Shown: piece after piece, positions 6,341 to 13,072 of the stretch
Layout: every line of letters starts with the position of its first letter
How positions within the stretch are numbered: the stretch's first letter is position 1
Origin: Verrucomicrobia bacterium 12-59-8
GTDB lineage: Bacteria > Verrucomicrobiota > Verrucomicrobiae > Verrucomicrobiales > Verrucomicrobiaceae
DNA length: 23,833 nucleotides
Assembly: GCA_002279765.1 (NCBI GenBank)
Contig: NCCR01000048.1
Coordinates: 1-23,833, forward strand
Reading direction: 5' to 3'
Translations under genes and position numbers: made by a program
The notes under the pieces: model-generated
The model's input: the letters and a program-made list of their open reading frames with translations, nothing else
What the model was told of the DNA's origin: nothing
Database searches by the model: none

Positions 6341-7446
6341 GGCTCGATCTCTCCACGCGTGAGCGCGCCAATCAGGTCTCCGGTATAGCCAATGCTGGCG
6401 AGGGATCTGATCTGGGAGGGCTCCAGGTGATTGCGCCGGAAGATGACAAAGGTGTTGTCGTCCGAGAACTGCCGGATGGCCTCGGCGTTGTGCGAGGTGG
6501 CGATGAACTGCCCCCCGGCCTGGAAGGCACGCCGGAGATCCGTGGCGAAATTGGCGATCTCCGAGAGGGCCAGATAGTTGTCAGGCTCATCCCAAAAGCA
6601 CAGCAAGGGGCCATACGCCTCATTGGCTGCCATGGTCAACGCCCAGAGGACCATGCACTTTTCACCGTCCGAAAGGAGTTCAAAAGGGATAGATGAGGAT
6701 TCCTTCTGTCCTTCAAACTGTACCACGAGGCTGCGCGAATCCTTGCCGACCACAGGATTTTTAATGTCCTTCAGGTCAGGCATCAGCAACTTCAGGCTGG
6801 CATCGATTTTCAAATAAGCAGCCGGAGCATGCGCGAGGAGGCCACTCCACCAACCGCCCAGGTTGATGCCATCAGCATTGGGATGCAGGGTTTCGTCTGT
6901 GGAATTTCCGTCGATAAGAAGCGGCAGGGGGCGCAGGATGATCATGTGTGCCAACCACTGCTTGAAGATGTGCACTGGATCTGTCTCTTTGCCCGCCATC
7001 ATTGGGAGCCAGACCAAGTGCCGGTCTATAGGAAAAGTGAGGTCCAAGTCATCCTCATCCCAGAAGTTAGTGGCTACTCCCTCCGCACTACGTGCAAATT
7101 TTGGTTTCCCTGCGATTGTCAGGGACTCTTCAGCCACGCGCAGTTCTTTCGCCCCCTTCGGCAGCTCGAACGCCAGCTTGTACTCGTAGCGGACTTTTTC
7201 GATCTCCACCTCCAGTTCCAAACGCACAGGGACTTCAGCGCGCCCATGGCTGATGTCTCTTGGTAACAGAAGATCATCCACCTTATTTATTCCCCTGCCA
7301 ATCTGCTGCAAAATTTCCAATGCATAACCCACCGACGATTTGCCCGACCCATTCTTGCCGATCAGCAACGCCGAGGAGAGCCCGCTGACGGGCAGCTCGA
7401 AGTTTTCGAGGCTTCGGTAATTGTGAACATAAAATCGCTGAATCAT
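6337..7446 (-). CDS. ABC-type ATPase, sensor-like partner of the TOPRIM-like protein
   Basis: 369 residues starting MIQRFYVHNYRSLENFELPV, a RecF/OLD-like first strand. Walker A GKNGSGKSS (30-38), ABC signature LSDGEK (258-263), Walker B LLCFWDEPDN (281-290) and the switch motif ATSHN (316-320) are all present, so it should hydrolyse ATP as a dimer. The roughly 200 residues between Walker A and the signature hold the family-specific insert and show no zinc hook or long coiled coil. There is no TOPRIM domain in the chain itself; that function is probably supplied by the next gene, which overlaps by ATGA. The ATG at 7446 is the first sensible start; no Shine-Dalgarno sequence. GC content looks lower by eye than in the helicase and primase genes, suggesting separate acquisition. 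A role in anti-phage defence is inferred from architecture. Confidence 0.9.
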   Translation of the reverse strand: MIQRFYVHNYRSLENFELPVSGLSSALLIGKNGSGKSSVGYALEILQQIGRGINKVDDLLLPRDISHGRAEVPVRLELEVEIEKVRYEYKLAFELPKGAKELRVAEESLTIAGKPKFARSAEGVATNFWDEDDLDLTFPIDRHLVWLPMMAGKETDPVHIFKQWLAHMIILRPLPLLIDGNSTDETLHPNADGINLGGWWSGLLAHAPAAYLKIDASLKLLMPDLKDIKNPVVGKDSRSLVVQFEGQKESSSIPFELLSDGEKCMVLWALTMAANEAYGPLLCFWDEPDNYLALSEIANFATDLRRAFQAGGQFIATSHNAEAIRQFSDDNTFVIFRRNHLEPSQIRSLASIGYTGDLIGALTRGEIEP

Positions 7447-7555
7447 GGCGGCGGGTCAGAAGTCATGCGTGTTTTTGAATTAGGCGGCACAGCACCACAC
7501 TGGGTGATGTCGCAGAATTGGCAAGAATTCAAACGCGCAGCTTCCCGCTCTCGGC

Positions 7556-7598
7556 GGCGGTTGGAGGACCAACCGCCCTACCTTCTCGCGCTACGCGC
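7556..7598 (+). repeat. REP-like hairpin repeat, copy 2
   Basis: GGCGGTTGG (7556-7564), loop AGGA (7565-7568), CCAACCGCC (7569-7577), then CTACC (7578-7582) and CGCTACGCGC (7589-7598). Same design as copy 1, but the inner stem is TTGG/CCAA instead of ACTG/CAGT, so both sides changed together. It lies about 30 bp after the helicase stop, in the 182-bp gap before the ATPase gene. Confidence 0.8.
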
Positions 7599-7628
7599 GA
7601 GACCACCCGCTGCTGGGCGCCCCCACCC

Positions 7629-8678
7629 TCAATCCAGGCCGACACCCACCCTCGGCCCATCCTCCACCGCCTCGTACTCACGCCCTTTCTTGCGCACCAA
7701 ACCGGCGTTCATGAGCTTGCGGGCCCATTTGCTGACGGTGCCGCACTGGACACCGAGCATCTCGGCCAGTTCGGTGGCGTTGACGATGCCTTCGCGGATG
7801 TGGGCCAGGAGGGCGTCGAGGTTGCCGTAGGCCTCGCAGCTCACGGTGATCTGGCTGCCCTCGTCCTTCAGTGCCCAGCGCAGGGGCATGGCATCGCGCC
7901 CCTGGCAGTTGCGGCATTTGGAGAAGCGGGTGATGAACTCCTTGAAGCGGGACTCGTCCTCCGTGGCGTCCTTCAGGCTGAGGATCCAGTGGGCCATGTC
8001 CTCACGACGGGAGGCCCCGCGCATCTCCCCATTGCGCCCGGCGTGGTGGATGATGATGACAGTAACACTGCGCCGGCGCAGGCTCAACAGCCACTCTTTG
8101 AGCTTGTCGAAGTCGTCGTTCTCATTTTCACGCATGCCGATCTGGCTGGCGCTGAGATTGTCGATGATGAGGACGGAGCCGTCCGACAGCATGGAGGAGA
8201 GGCCCGTCTGGTGCAGAGGCTGGGCAATGTTCACACTGAGGCCCTGGTCCATGTAGAGGTGCTCATTGCTCAGCCAGCGGAAGTTGAGCGAGGTGATGCC
8301 GAGCTTCTCCGCGCGCTCCCTGACGTCCGGCACGTTCATCTCGGCATCGAAGTAGAAGACCCTGCGCGGGGCCTCCCCGGCCTGCCAGGCACCGAGGAGG
8401 CAGCCCTCCGCCAGGGCATTGCCAATGAGCATGGCCAGCCAGGTCTTCCCACCGCCGCGCGGGGCAAAGAGGTAGCCGAGATCCCCCTCCCGCAGCCATT
8501 CCCCTAGCAAGCGGGGCCGAGGCGTGATCTGGGTGTGGCGCAACTGCTCCGGCGTGAGCAGGGAGCGGGCAAAGTCCGGCGGCTCCGGCGGTGACGGGGT
8601 ACCAGGAGCAGCGGTGGGCTGGGATGGGCTGGATTTGAGGGCGGCGAGCTGCGCCACGAGTTCGGTGATGTCTTTCAT
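7629..8678 (-). CDS. RepA/DnaB-like replicative helicase with C-terminal winged helix
   Basis: 349 residues from the ATG at 8678, chosen because it overlaps the upstream stop by ATGA; a longer open frame exists but its extra N-terminus is low-complexity. After a Pro/Ser-rich linker (about 15-35) comes a RecA-fold core: Walker A APRGGGKT (72-79), VFYFDAEM (107-114), Walker B GSVLIIDN (167-174) and the sensor strand VTVIIIHHAG (205-214). This is the AAA_25/RepA pattern of plasmid and phage helicases. Residues about 298-335 (NATELAEMLGVQCGTVSKWARKL) form a helix-turn-helix that could bind an origin. A CxxC pair (FSKCRNCQG) lies at about 252-260. It probably unwinds DNA for the preceding primase-like protein. 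Confidence 0.88.
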   Translation of the reverse strand: MKDITELVAQLAALKSSPSQPTAAPGTPSPPEPPDFARSLLTPEQLRHTQITPRPRLLGEWLREGDLGYLFAPRGGGKTWLAMLIGNALAEGCLLGAWQAGEAPRRVFYFDAEMNVPDVRERAEKLGITSLNFRWLSNEHLYMDQGLSVNIAQPLHQTGLSSMLSDGSVLIIDNLSASQIGMRENENDDFDKLKEWLLSLRRRSVTVIIIHHAGRNGEMRGASRREDMAHWILSLKDATEDESRFKEFITRFSKCRNCQGRDAMPLRWALKDEGSQITVSCEAYGNLDALLAHIREGIVNATELAEMLGVQCGTVSKWARKLMNAGLVRKKGREYEAVEDGPRVGVGLD

Positions 8679-9697
8679 AAGATTTGGAAGATCAGGTTGA
8701 GTTCGTCGAGATTGGGCGTGGGGGTGGTGAGCAGTGCGCCGAGGTCCTTGCAGCCGTCGGGAAGTTGCTGGATGTCCACGGTGACTCCGGCATTGCGCAG
8801 GTCCTTCAACCACGAGGCAGCGGCATTCAGGCCGGCGGAGTCCTGATCTGGCACGATGCGGACGTGGCGGCCGGAGAGAGCCTTGAGCAGCGTGGGATCG
8901 CGCTCCAGACGTGAGGACGCGCTGGTGGCCGCCAGCACCGTCCAGGACTTTTCCATGTCCACCAGCGCATACGCGGTGAGCGCCTCCAGCAGGCTCACAG
9001 CCCCCTCCACCAGCAGCACATGCGGTGCCTCAAAAAGCAGGCCGTGTCCCAAGAAGGCACCTTCGCTGCCAGGCAGGTTTTTGGCCTTGATGGGCTTGCC
9101 CTCCGCATTCGTCAGCGGCTGGCCGTCCATCCGACGCACCTGCGCAAAGCGGCCCTCGTGAACCACAAAGCAGTCGTGGCCATCCAGCTCGCAGGCCTTG
9201 AGCAGACCATAACAGTGGGCGATGTACAAGCCATCCCACGGGATGCCGCGCAGCCGGGCAATCGTCAACATCTCCTCCTGGCTCACACGACGCAGCTCAG
9301 GCCACTGGCGGCGCTGCCAGGCCCGCCGCTCCGCCTCGTTCTCCACGCCAGAGGCCGTGTGCGCCTTTGAGGCCAGAGGGCGGTCTGGCAGCAGGTAACC
9401 CTCCGCCTTGCCGGAGCTGCTCGCGGCGCTGCGCAGCTTGCGCCGCAGCTCGGCCTCCGACCACTGCGGCTTGCAGTCCTTGTTCCAGGCCAGCAGCAGC
9501 GGCAGCGCCTTATCCACACTGAGGCTGAAGCCCTTCACCAGCGCCTGCGCGGCGGCAAAGGTGGCAAAGTCCCCGCCCTGGCCGGACACAGCCACGGGCA
9601 TCTTGGCCAGATAGGCGCTGGCACGCTCGAGGGTGGTTTTCTTGGCAGCGGGTGGCGGCGGGCCACGCCGGCATGCAACAGGTGTGATTGATGACAT
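8675..9697 (-). CDS. TOPRIM-domain primase-like protein of phage/plasmid type
   Basis: 340 residues. The N-terminus (about 23-92), with AYLAKMPVAVSGQGGDFATF and CKPQWSEAELRRKLRSA, matches the helical PriCT-like segment often found in phage and plasmid replication proteins. A TOPRIM domain follows: catalytic Glu in VLLVEGAVS (E231) and the DxD pair in IVPDQDSAG (D284, D286). There is no CHC2 zinc finger and no archaeo-eukaryotic primase motif, so it is either a reduced DnaG-like primase or a TOPRIM helper. In many phages these parts are fused to a helicase; here the helicase is the next gene, overlapping by ATGA. A small open frame ends 14 bp upstream. Primase activity is inferred from the family. 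Confidence 0.85.
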   Translation of the reverse strand: MSSITPVACRRGPPPPAAKKTTLERASAYLAKMPVAVSGQGGDFATFAAAQALVKGFSLSVDKALPLLLAWNKDCKPQWSEAELRRKLRSAASSSGKAEGYLLPDRPLASKAHTASGVENEAERRAWQRRQWPELRRVSQEEMLTIARLRGIPWDGLYIAHCYGLLKACELDGHDCFVVHEGRFAQVRRMDGQPLTNAEGKPIKAKNLPGSEGAFLGHGLLFEAPHVLLVEGAVSLLEALTAYALVDMEKSWTVLAATSASSRLERDPTLLKALSGRHVRIVPDQDSAGLNAAASWLKDLRNAGVTVDIQQLPDGCKDLGALLTTPTPNLDELNLIFQIL

Positions 9698-9711
9698 GAT
9701 CTGCTATTTTC

Positions 9712-10014
9712 TTAGAGGATATGGTATGCGGAATCGGCAGAGGTGCAGGAAGCACCGCCGCATGGGCACAAAGGCCCTGACTGCGCCATGCACCGGGTGG
9801 TAGGTCCGGGCATCCGCGTCTCACAGGTACTGCGACCCTCAGCGCCCGTCCGGGTGATCACCCGGCCAGTCACGAAAACCGCCTGGCACCGCATCCGCGT
9901 GACCCGCGTGTGAACCACGCCAGCCCCTGAGATACTGCGCCGCCCGCCTTTCCAGCCATAGACTTGAACTGGTCCGGTGGGGTGATTATCACCTAATTCC
10001 ACGAACTGCATCAT
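9712..10014 (-). CDS. Possible small protein upstream of the primase-like gene
   Basis: A 100-codon open frame (MMQFVELGDNHPTGPVQVYG at the start) ends 14 bp before the primase-like ATG, on the same strand, so it could be the first gene of that operon. I recognise no family. The N-terminal half reads like a protein (GWKGGRRSISGAGVVH); the C-terminal half is rich in Cys, Thr and Arg and is less convincing. The frame includes the repeated word found at 9949-9963. It may equally be chance. Confidence 0.3.
   Translation of the reverse strand: MMQFVELGDNHPTGPVQVYGWKGGRRSISGAGVVHTRVTRMRCQAVFVTGRVITRTGAEGRSTCETRMPGPTTRCMAQSGPLCPCGGASCTSADSAYHIL
9949..9963. repeat. 15-bp word shared with 5708-5722
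   Basis: TTTCCAGCCATAGAC here is identical to 5708-5722. ACCACGCCAGCC at 9914-9925 matches 5721-5732. Both sites lie just inside or outside the long palindromic repeats that bracket the accessory block. Confidence 0.5.
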
Positions 10015-10300
10015 GCAACTGCAAATTGAAACAATCGCAGCCCCCAGCGGTAGCTAAACCGGTCCCTACCTTCGTTTCCATTTTTGAGCCTCTAGGATGG
10101 AAACGGGAAACGAAGGCGGGAGTATGAGGCAGCCGTAGATGGGTGTGGCGACAGCCCGCCCGTCTGCGAGCGTACGGAGAAACTGGGGCGTACAAACGCC
10201 CTCGAAGTCGGGCGGTTTGGCGCAGCGAAAGGCAGATGATTGCGGCAGCACCACCCGCCAAACACACCCCACCTACGACCGGAGCGTAAACGCTGAAACG
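10015..10300. other. Repeat-dense gene-free stretch
   Basis: 286 bp with no credible gene, but full of dyads. They are the long palindromic repeat (10069-10114), a GGGCGT/ACGCCC hairpin with a 4-nt loop (10186-10201), and GTTTGGCG (10215-10222) facing CGCCAAAC (10256-10263) with a 33-nt loop. The short open frames here have no codon bias. The layout suggests a composite dispersed repeat downstream of the chorismate-lyase-like gene. Confidence 0.55.
10069..10114 (-). repeat. Long palindromic repeat, right copy
   Basis: Reverse complement matches 5767-5814 in three blocks: 17 of 17 bases (10098-10114), 9 of 9 (10088-10096) and 12 of 12 (10069-10080). Spacers differ in length and sequence. The GGAAACGAAGGCGG word at 10106-10119 also occurs in direct orientation at 5804-5817, as expected of a palindromic unit. 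Confidence 0.75.
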
Positions 10301-10852
10301 CTACCCCATCCGCGGCAGCACCTCGACCACATCCGCCAGCACTCGCCCGCTGCCATGCCTCAGCTCATTGCAACGGCCAAAAAGGATCTGCCCGCTGGTC
10401 GCCCCCAGCAGATCGGCAAGGCGCTGATCCACGGAGATGCGGAAGTAGCCACGCGGGTGGCTGGAGTGCGGGACTTGGTAGCGCTCCAGAATGGCACCGA
10501 AGGGCACGAGGCCTTCGAGGACGAGCTTCTGCGCCTCCTCAGGCAGAATGTCGAGGTGGATGCCAATGGCACCAAACTCGACGGGCATGCCGTCGGTGTG
10601 GCGGTGCAGCACGGAAGCACGCACGAGGTAGTTGCCGATGCGGGCATGCGCGGCCACGTCCAGGTCGATCTCGCTGGCGTGAAACTCCCGCAGGTGGGGC
10701 GTCATGTCCTTGTCATGCACCAAGAGAAAGCGCTCCTGCTCGGCCATCTCCAGGGGATCGACAAAGGTGACGCGTGGGCGCACACTGCCGATGCCGTAAA
10801 AGAAAATCAGGGGTGCCAGGATGTCCTCGTCCTGCCGGGGTGCCTCGTTCAT
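10301..10852 (-). CDS. Chorismate-lyase-like (UbiC/UTRA-fold) protein
   Basis: Chorismate lyases split chorismate into 4-hydroxybenzoate (or a relative) and pyruvate. The 183-residue protein resembles them in pattern, not in a single diagnostic motif. It has an NYLVRASVLHRHTDGMPVEF segment (about 74-93) at the place of the family's Arg-containing strand, then a helix DILPEEAQKLVLEGLVPFGA (101-120) and LERYQVPHSSHPRGYFRI (122-139). It ends on the strand pair ILFGRCNELRH and VLADVVEVLP, whose Glu177 could be the active-site acid. UTRA ligand-binding domains share this fold, so a sensor role is possible, but there is no DNA-binding domain. It begins 18 bp after the radical SAM gene, same strand, so the two very likely act in one pathway. 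Confidence 0.65.
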   Translation of the reverse strand: MNEAPRQDEDILAPLIFFYGIGSVRPRVTFVDPLEMAEQERFLLVHDKDMTPHLREFHASEIDLDVAAHARIGNYLVRASVLHRHTDGMPVEFGAIGIHLDILPEEAQKLVLEGLVPFGAILERYQVPHSSHPRGYFRISVDQRLADLLGATSGQILFGRCNELRHGSGRVLADVVEVLPRMG

Positions 10853-10870
10853 CGCCGTCGTCGTTTGGCT

Positions 10871-12211
10871 TCAGGTATAGCGGGCGTACTGGCGGTGCTG
10901 GGGCAGGAAGAAGTCATGCAGCAGGCGGTCCACCTGGAGCAGGCCGTCGCGGGTGAGCGTGACACCGGCGGGGTCCAGCGTGGCAAAGCCTTCCTTGGCC
11001 AGGTAGTCGAGCTGCGGACCGAAATGCTTGCGTGGGTCTTCGCCGAATTTCTTAACGTAGTAGTCGAACTCGCTGCGGCCGAGCTTGAGCTTGAGGATGA
11101 ACTCGCGCACGAAGCGGTCTTCTGCCGTGGTCTGGTAGGCGCGGTAGATCGGCATCTGGCCGGCATCCAAAGCCTGCATGTAGGGGCCCACGTCGGACTG
11201 GTTCTGGTAATGCACGCCGCCGAGATGGCCGAAGGAGGCCACGCCGCAGCTCAGCAGGTCCGCGCCTTCCCAAAGGGAGTCGCGATAGACGAACTTGATG
11301 CGCTTCGTGTCCTTGACCACGGTGTAGGCGCTGGTGACGGTGTAGCCGTCTTTTTGGAATTCATCGAAGGCGTAGCTGACCCAGTCGCGCTTGGTCTGCC
11401 AGTCGGCCACGGGGGCGGTGACTTTGCCCTCGGCCTTCATCTGCTGGTACATGGTGGTGTTGAAGGGCACCTCCATCTGGTAGATGGTCACGGCATCCGG
11501 CTGCAGGGCGATGGCTTTCCTAACGGTGTCCTTCCAGTTCTCCCAGGTCTCGTTCATCATCCCGGCGATGAGGTCGATGTTGATGTGCTCAAAGCCGAGC
11601 GTGCGGGCGAAGCGATAGGCCTTTTCGATCTCGCCGCTGCGGTGCGCGCGACCGTTCGTTTCGAGAATGTGATCATCGAAATTTTCCACGCCAAGGCTCA
11701 GACGGGTGACGCCAATATCGCGGATGCCGGTGAGCTTGACTTCATTGAGCGTGCCGGGTTCGGCCTCGAAGGCGACTTCTTCCGCCTCGTCCCAGGGGAT
11801 CATGTCCTTCATGCGGTTGGTCAGGTCCTTGAGCTGCGGCACGGAGAGGTAGCTGGGGGTGCCGCCGCCGAAGTACACGAAGTGCGCCTTGCGGCCCTTC
11901 AGATAAGGCTGGCTGGCGAAGCGCTCCATCTCGCGCATCCCGGCGTCGATGTAAGCCTTCACTTCCTGCGCATTCTTGTCGGTATAGACTTTGAAATAGC
12001 AGAAGTGGCAGCGCTTGCGGCAGAAGGGGATGTGGAAATAGACGCCGAGCGGGATGTTCGCAGGGGCGGGCTGCTGCAGCACGGCCTCCACGGCGGAAAC
12101 TTGGTCAGGTTTCCAGAAGGAGAAGGGCGGATAGTTGGAGACAAAGTAGTTGCCAGCCTCGGTCTGTTCGACCTTTTTCTCCGGAGCGGGAGTTTCGAGC
12201 GCGGTTTGCAT
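10871..12211 (-). CDS. HemW/HemN-like radical SAM protein
   Basis: 446 residues. The cluster motif CRKRCHFC (C64, C68, C71) holds a 4Fe-4S centre in the CX3CX2C form, preceded by GVYFHIPF. FVYFGGGTPSYL (111-122) is the SAM-binding glycine motif, and the HemN-type features EAEPGTLNEVKL, ITRLSLGVENFDD-like and DLIAGM follow. The fourth cysteine that marks true HemN (CxC after the cluster) is Phe here, so it belongs with HemW-like proteins, which include haem chaperones and class C radical SAM methyltransferases. It is longer at the N-terminus than HemW (about 50 extra residues). The pairing with a chorismate-lyase-like gene 18 bp downstream is not typical of HemW and argues for a biosynthetic role on an aromatic substrate, by inference. 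No Shine-Dalgarno sequence precedes the ATG. Confidence 0.88.
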   Translation of the reverse strand: MQTALETPAPEKKVEQTEAGNYFVSNYPPFSFWKPDQVSAVEAVLQQPAPANIPLGVYFHIPFCRKRCHFCYFKVYTDKNAQEVKAYIDAGMREMERFASQPYLKGRKAHFVYFGGGTPSYLSVPQLKDLTNRMKDMIPWDEAEEVAFEAEPGTLNEVKLTGIRDIGVTRLSLGVENFDDHILETNGRAHRSGEIEKAYRFARTLGFEHINIDLIAGMMNETWENWKDTVRKAIALQPDAVTIYQMEVPFNTTMYQQMKAEGKVTAPVADWQTKRDWVSYAFDEFQKDGYTVTSAYTVVKDTKRIKFVYRDSLWEGADLLSCGVASFGHLGGVHYQNQSDVGPYMQALDAGQMPIYRAYQTTAEDRFVREFILKLKLGRSEFDYYVKKFGEDPRKHFGPQLDYLAKEGFATLDPAGVTLTRDGLLQVDRLLHDFFLPQHRQYARYT

Positions 12212-12385
12212 GATGGGGGTGAAAGAATAACGGCTGCCGAGGGGAGTTCTACGAGCAAAATTGCGCCGAAGCGAGACGAAGGGGAAATTTAATGCCTAAT
12301 GACGAATGCTGGGTGGATTTTAACCCCAACTTCTTGTCAATGGGCACCGTGAGGTCGTGGTGCGGGGGGCTCAGAGCATGCGTTC

Positions 12386-13072
12386 TCAAGGTTGCATGCC
12401 CCACTGCTCCCATTGAGTGAGCCAGGCATTGAACCGCGTGCATTTGGCACGCATGACGTCCAGTCCGATGTTCGATGCCACGCAAAAGGCGTTTGACGCC
12501 TTCAGCATGTAGTAGTTGGGGATGGCATTCATGATGCGTGCCGCAGGGTGCGTGGCACGACCGTGGTTGATCTCCTCAGGTGGCAGCCCGGCAATGGATG
12601 CTTCCAGGGCCGTTACTGCTGCTGCCGAGTCTGGAAAGATCTCCGCCAACGCTGGCGGATGGGAGAGCAGCAAGGCCTCGAACTCATGCCGTTGGAGGTA
12701 GGGGCTGAAGCGTGGTTCGTTGAGACGTCCGGCGATGGCAGCCTCGAGGGCAGTGACATCGGCCTCAGTTGTCGCAGCCCCGCGCCCCTGATAGCCGGGC
12801 ACCTCGGCAGGCAGCGCGTAAAGATCGAGAAACGAGGTGAATCGGGCAGGCGATCCGGCCCGGTCAGGATGGGCGGCAAACCAGTCATGCATGTCCGCCT
12901 CCATAGCGGGCCAGTTCGTGAACCCTCCGCGCGGTCCTTCTGGGTCGAAGTCCTTCTTCGCAGTCAGAGGCCGTTCCACCTTCACCCCATGCAGGGCCAG
13001 GTGCGGCCGCAGCATGCGCTCGACGAAGAAGTCCTCAGTCAGGCCCTCGACGTAAATGTAGAGCCTTTTCAT
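12386..13072 (-). CDS. DUF4276 family, TOPRIM-like partner of an ATPase
   Basis: 228 residues from the ATG at 13072, chosen because it overlaps the upstream stop by ATGA and gives the family start MKRLYIYVEGLTEDFFVERM. The motifs are those of DUF4276: VEGxTE (E9), FTSFLDLYALPAEVPGY (78-94, with D83) and YLQRHEFEALLLSHP (125-139). The N-terminal Glu and the later acidic strand resemble a TOPRIM active site, and DUF4276 has been linked to TOPRIM in analyses of conflict systems, to my recollection. It follows an AAA ATPase, the standard DUF4276 partner. The likely role is the effector of a two-gene defence module; target and trigger are unknown. The frame remains open 20 codons upstream, inside the ATPase gene. 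Confidence 0.88.
   Translation of the reverse strand: MKRLYIYVEGLTEDFFVERMLRPHLALHGVKVERPLTAKKDFDPEGPRGGFTNWPAMEADMHDWFAAHPDRAGSPARFTSFLDLYALPAEVPGYQGRGAATTEADVTALEAAIAGRLNEPRFSPYLQRHEFEALLLSHPPALAEIFPDSAAAVTALEASIAGLPPEEINHGRATHPAARIMNAIPNYYMLKASNAFCVASNIGLDVMRAKCTRFNAWLTQWEQWGMQP

Noticed and set aside
5767..10114. Interpretation of the long repeats as transposon terminal inverted repeats
   Set aside because: Kept as a possibility only: each copy is itself palindromic, they are not identical, and no transposase or target duplication was found.
10139..12292. A 717-codon open frame on the plus strand opposite the radical SAM gene
   Set aside because: It runs antisense to a protein with clear radical SAM motifs; the frame is open because GC-rich codons lack stops on the other strand, and the translation has no recognisable domain.
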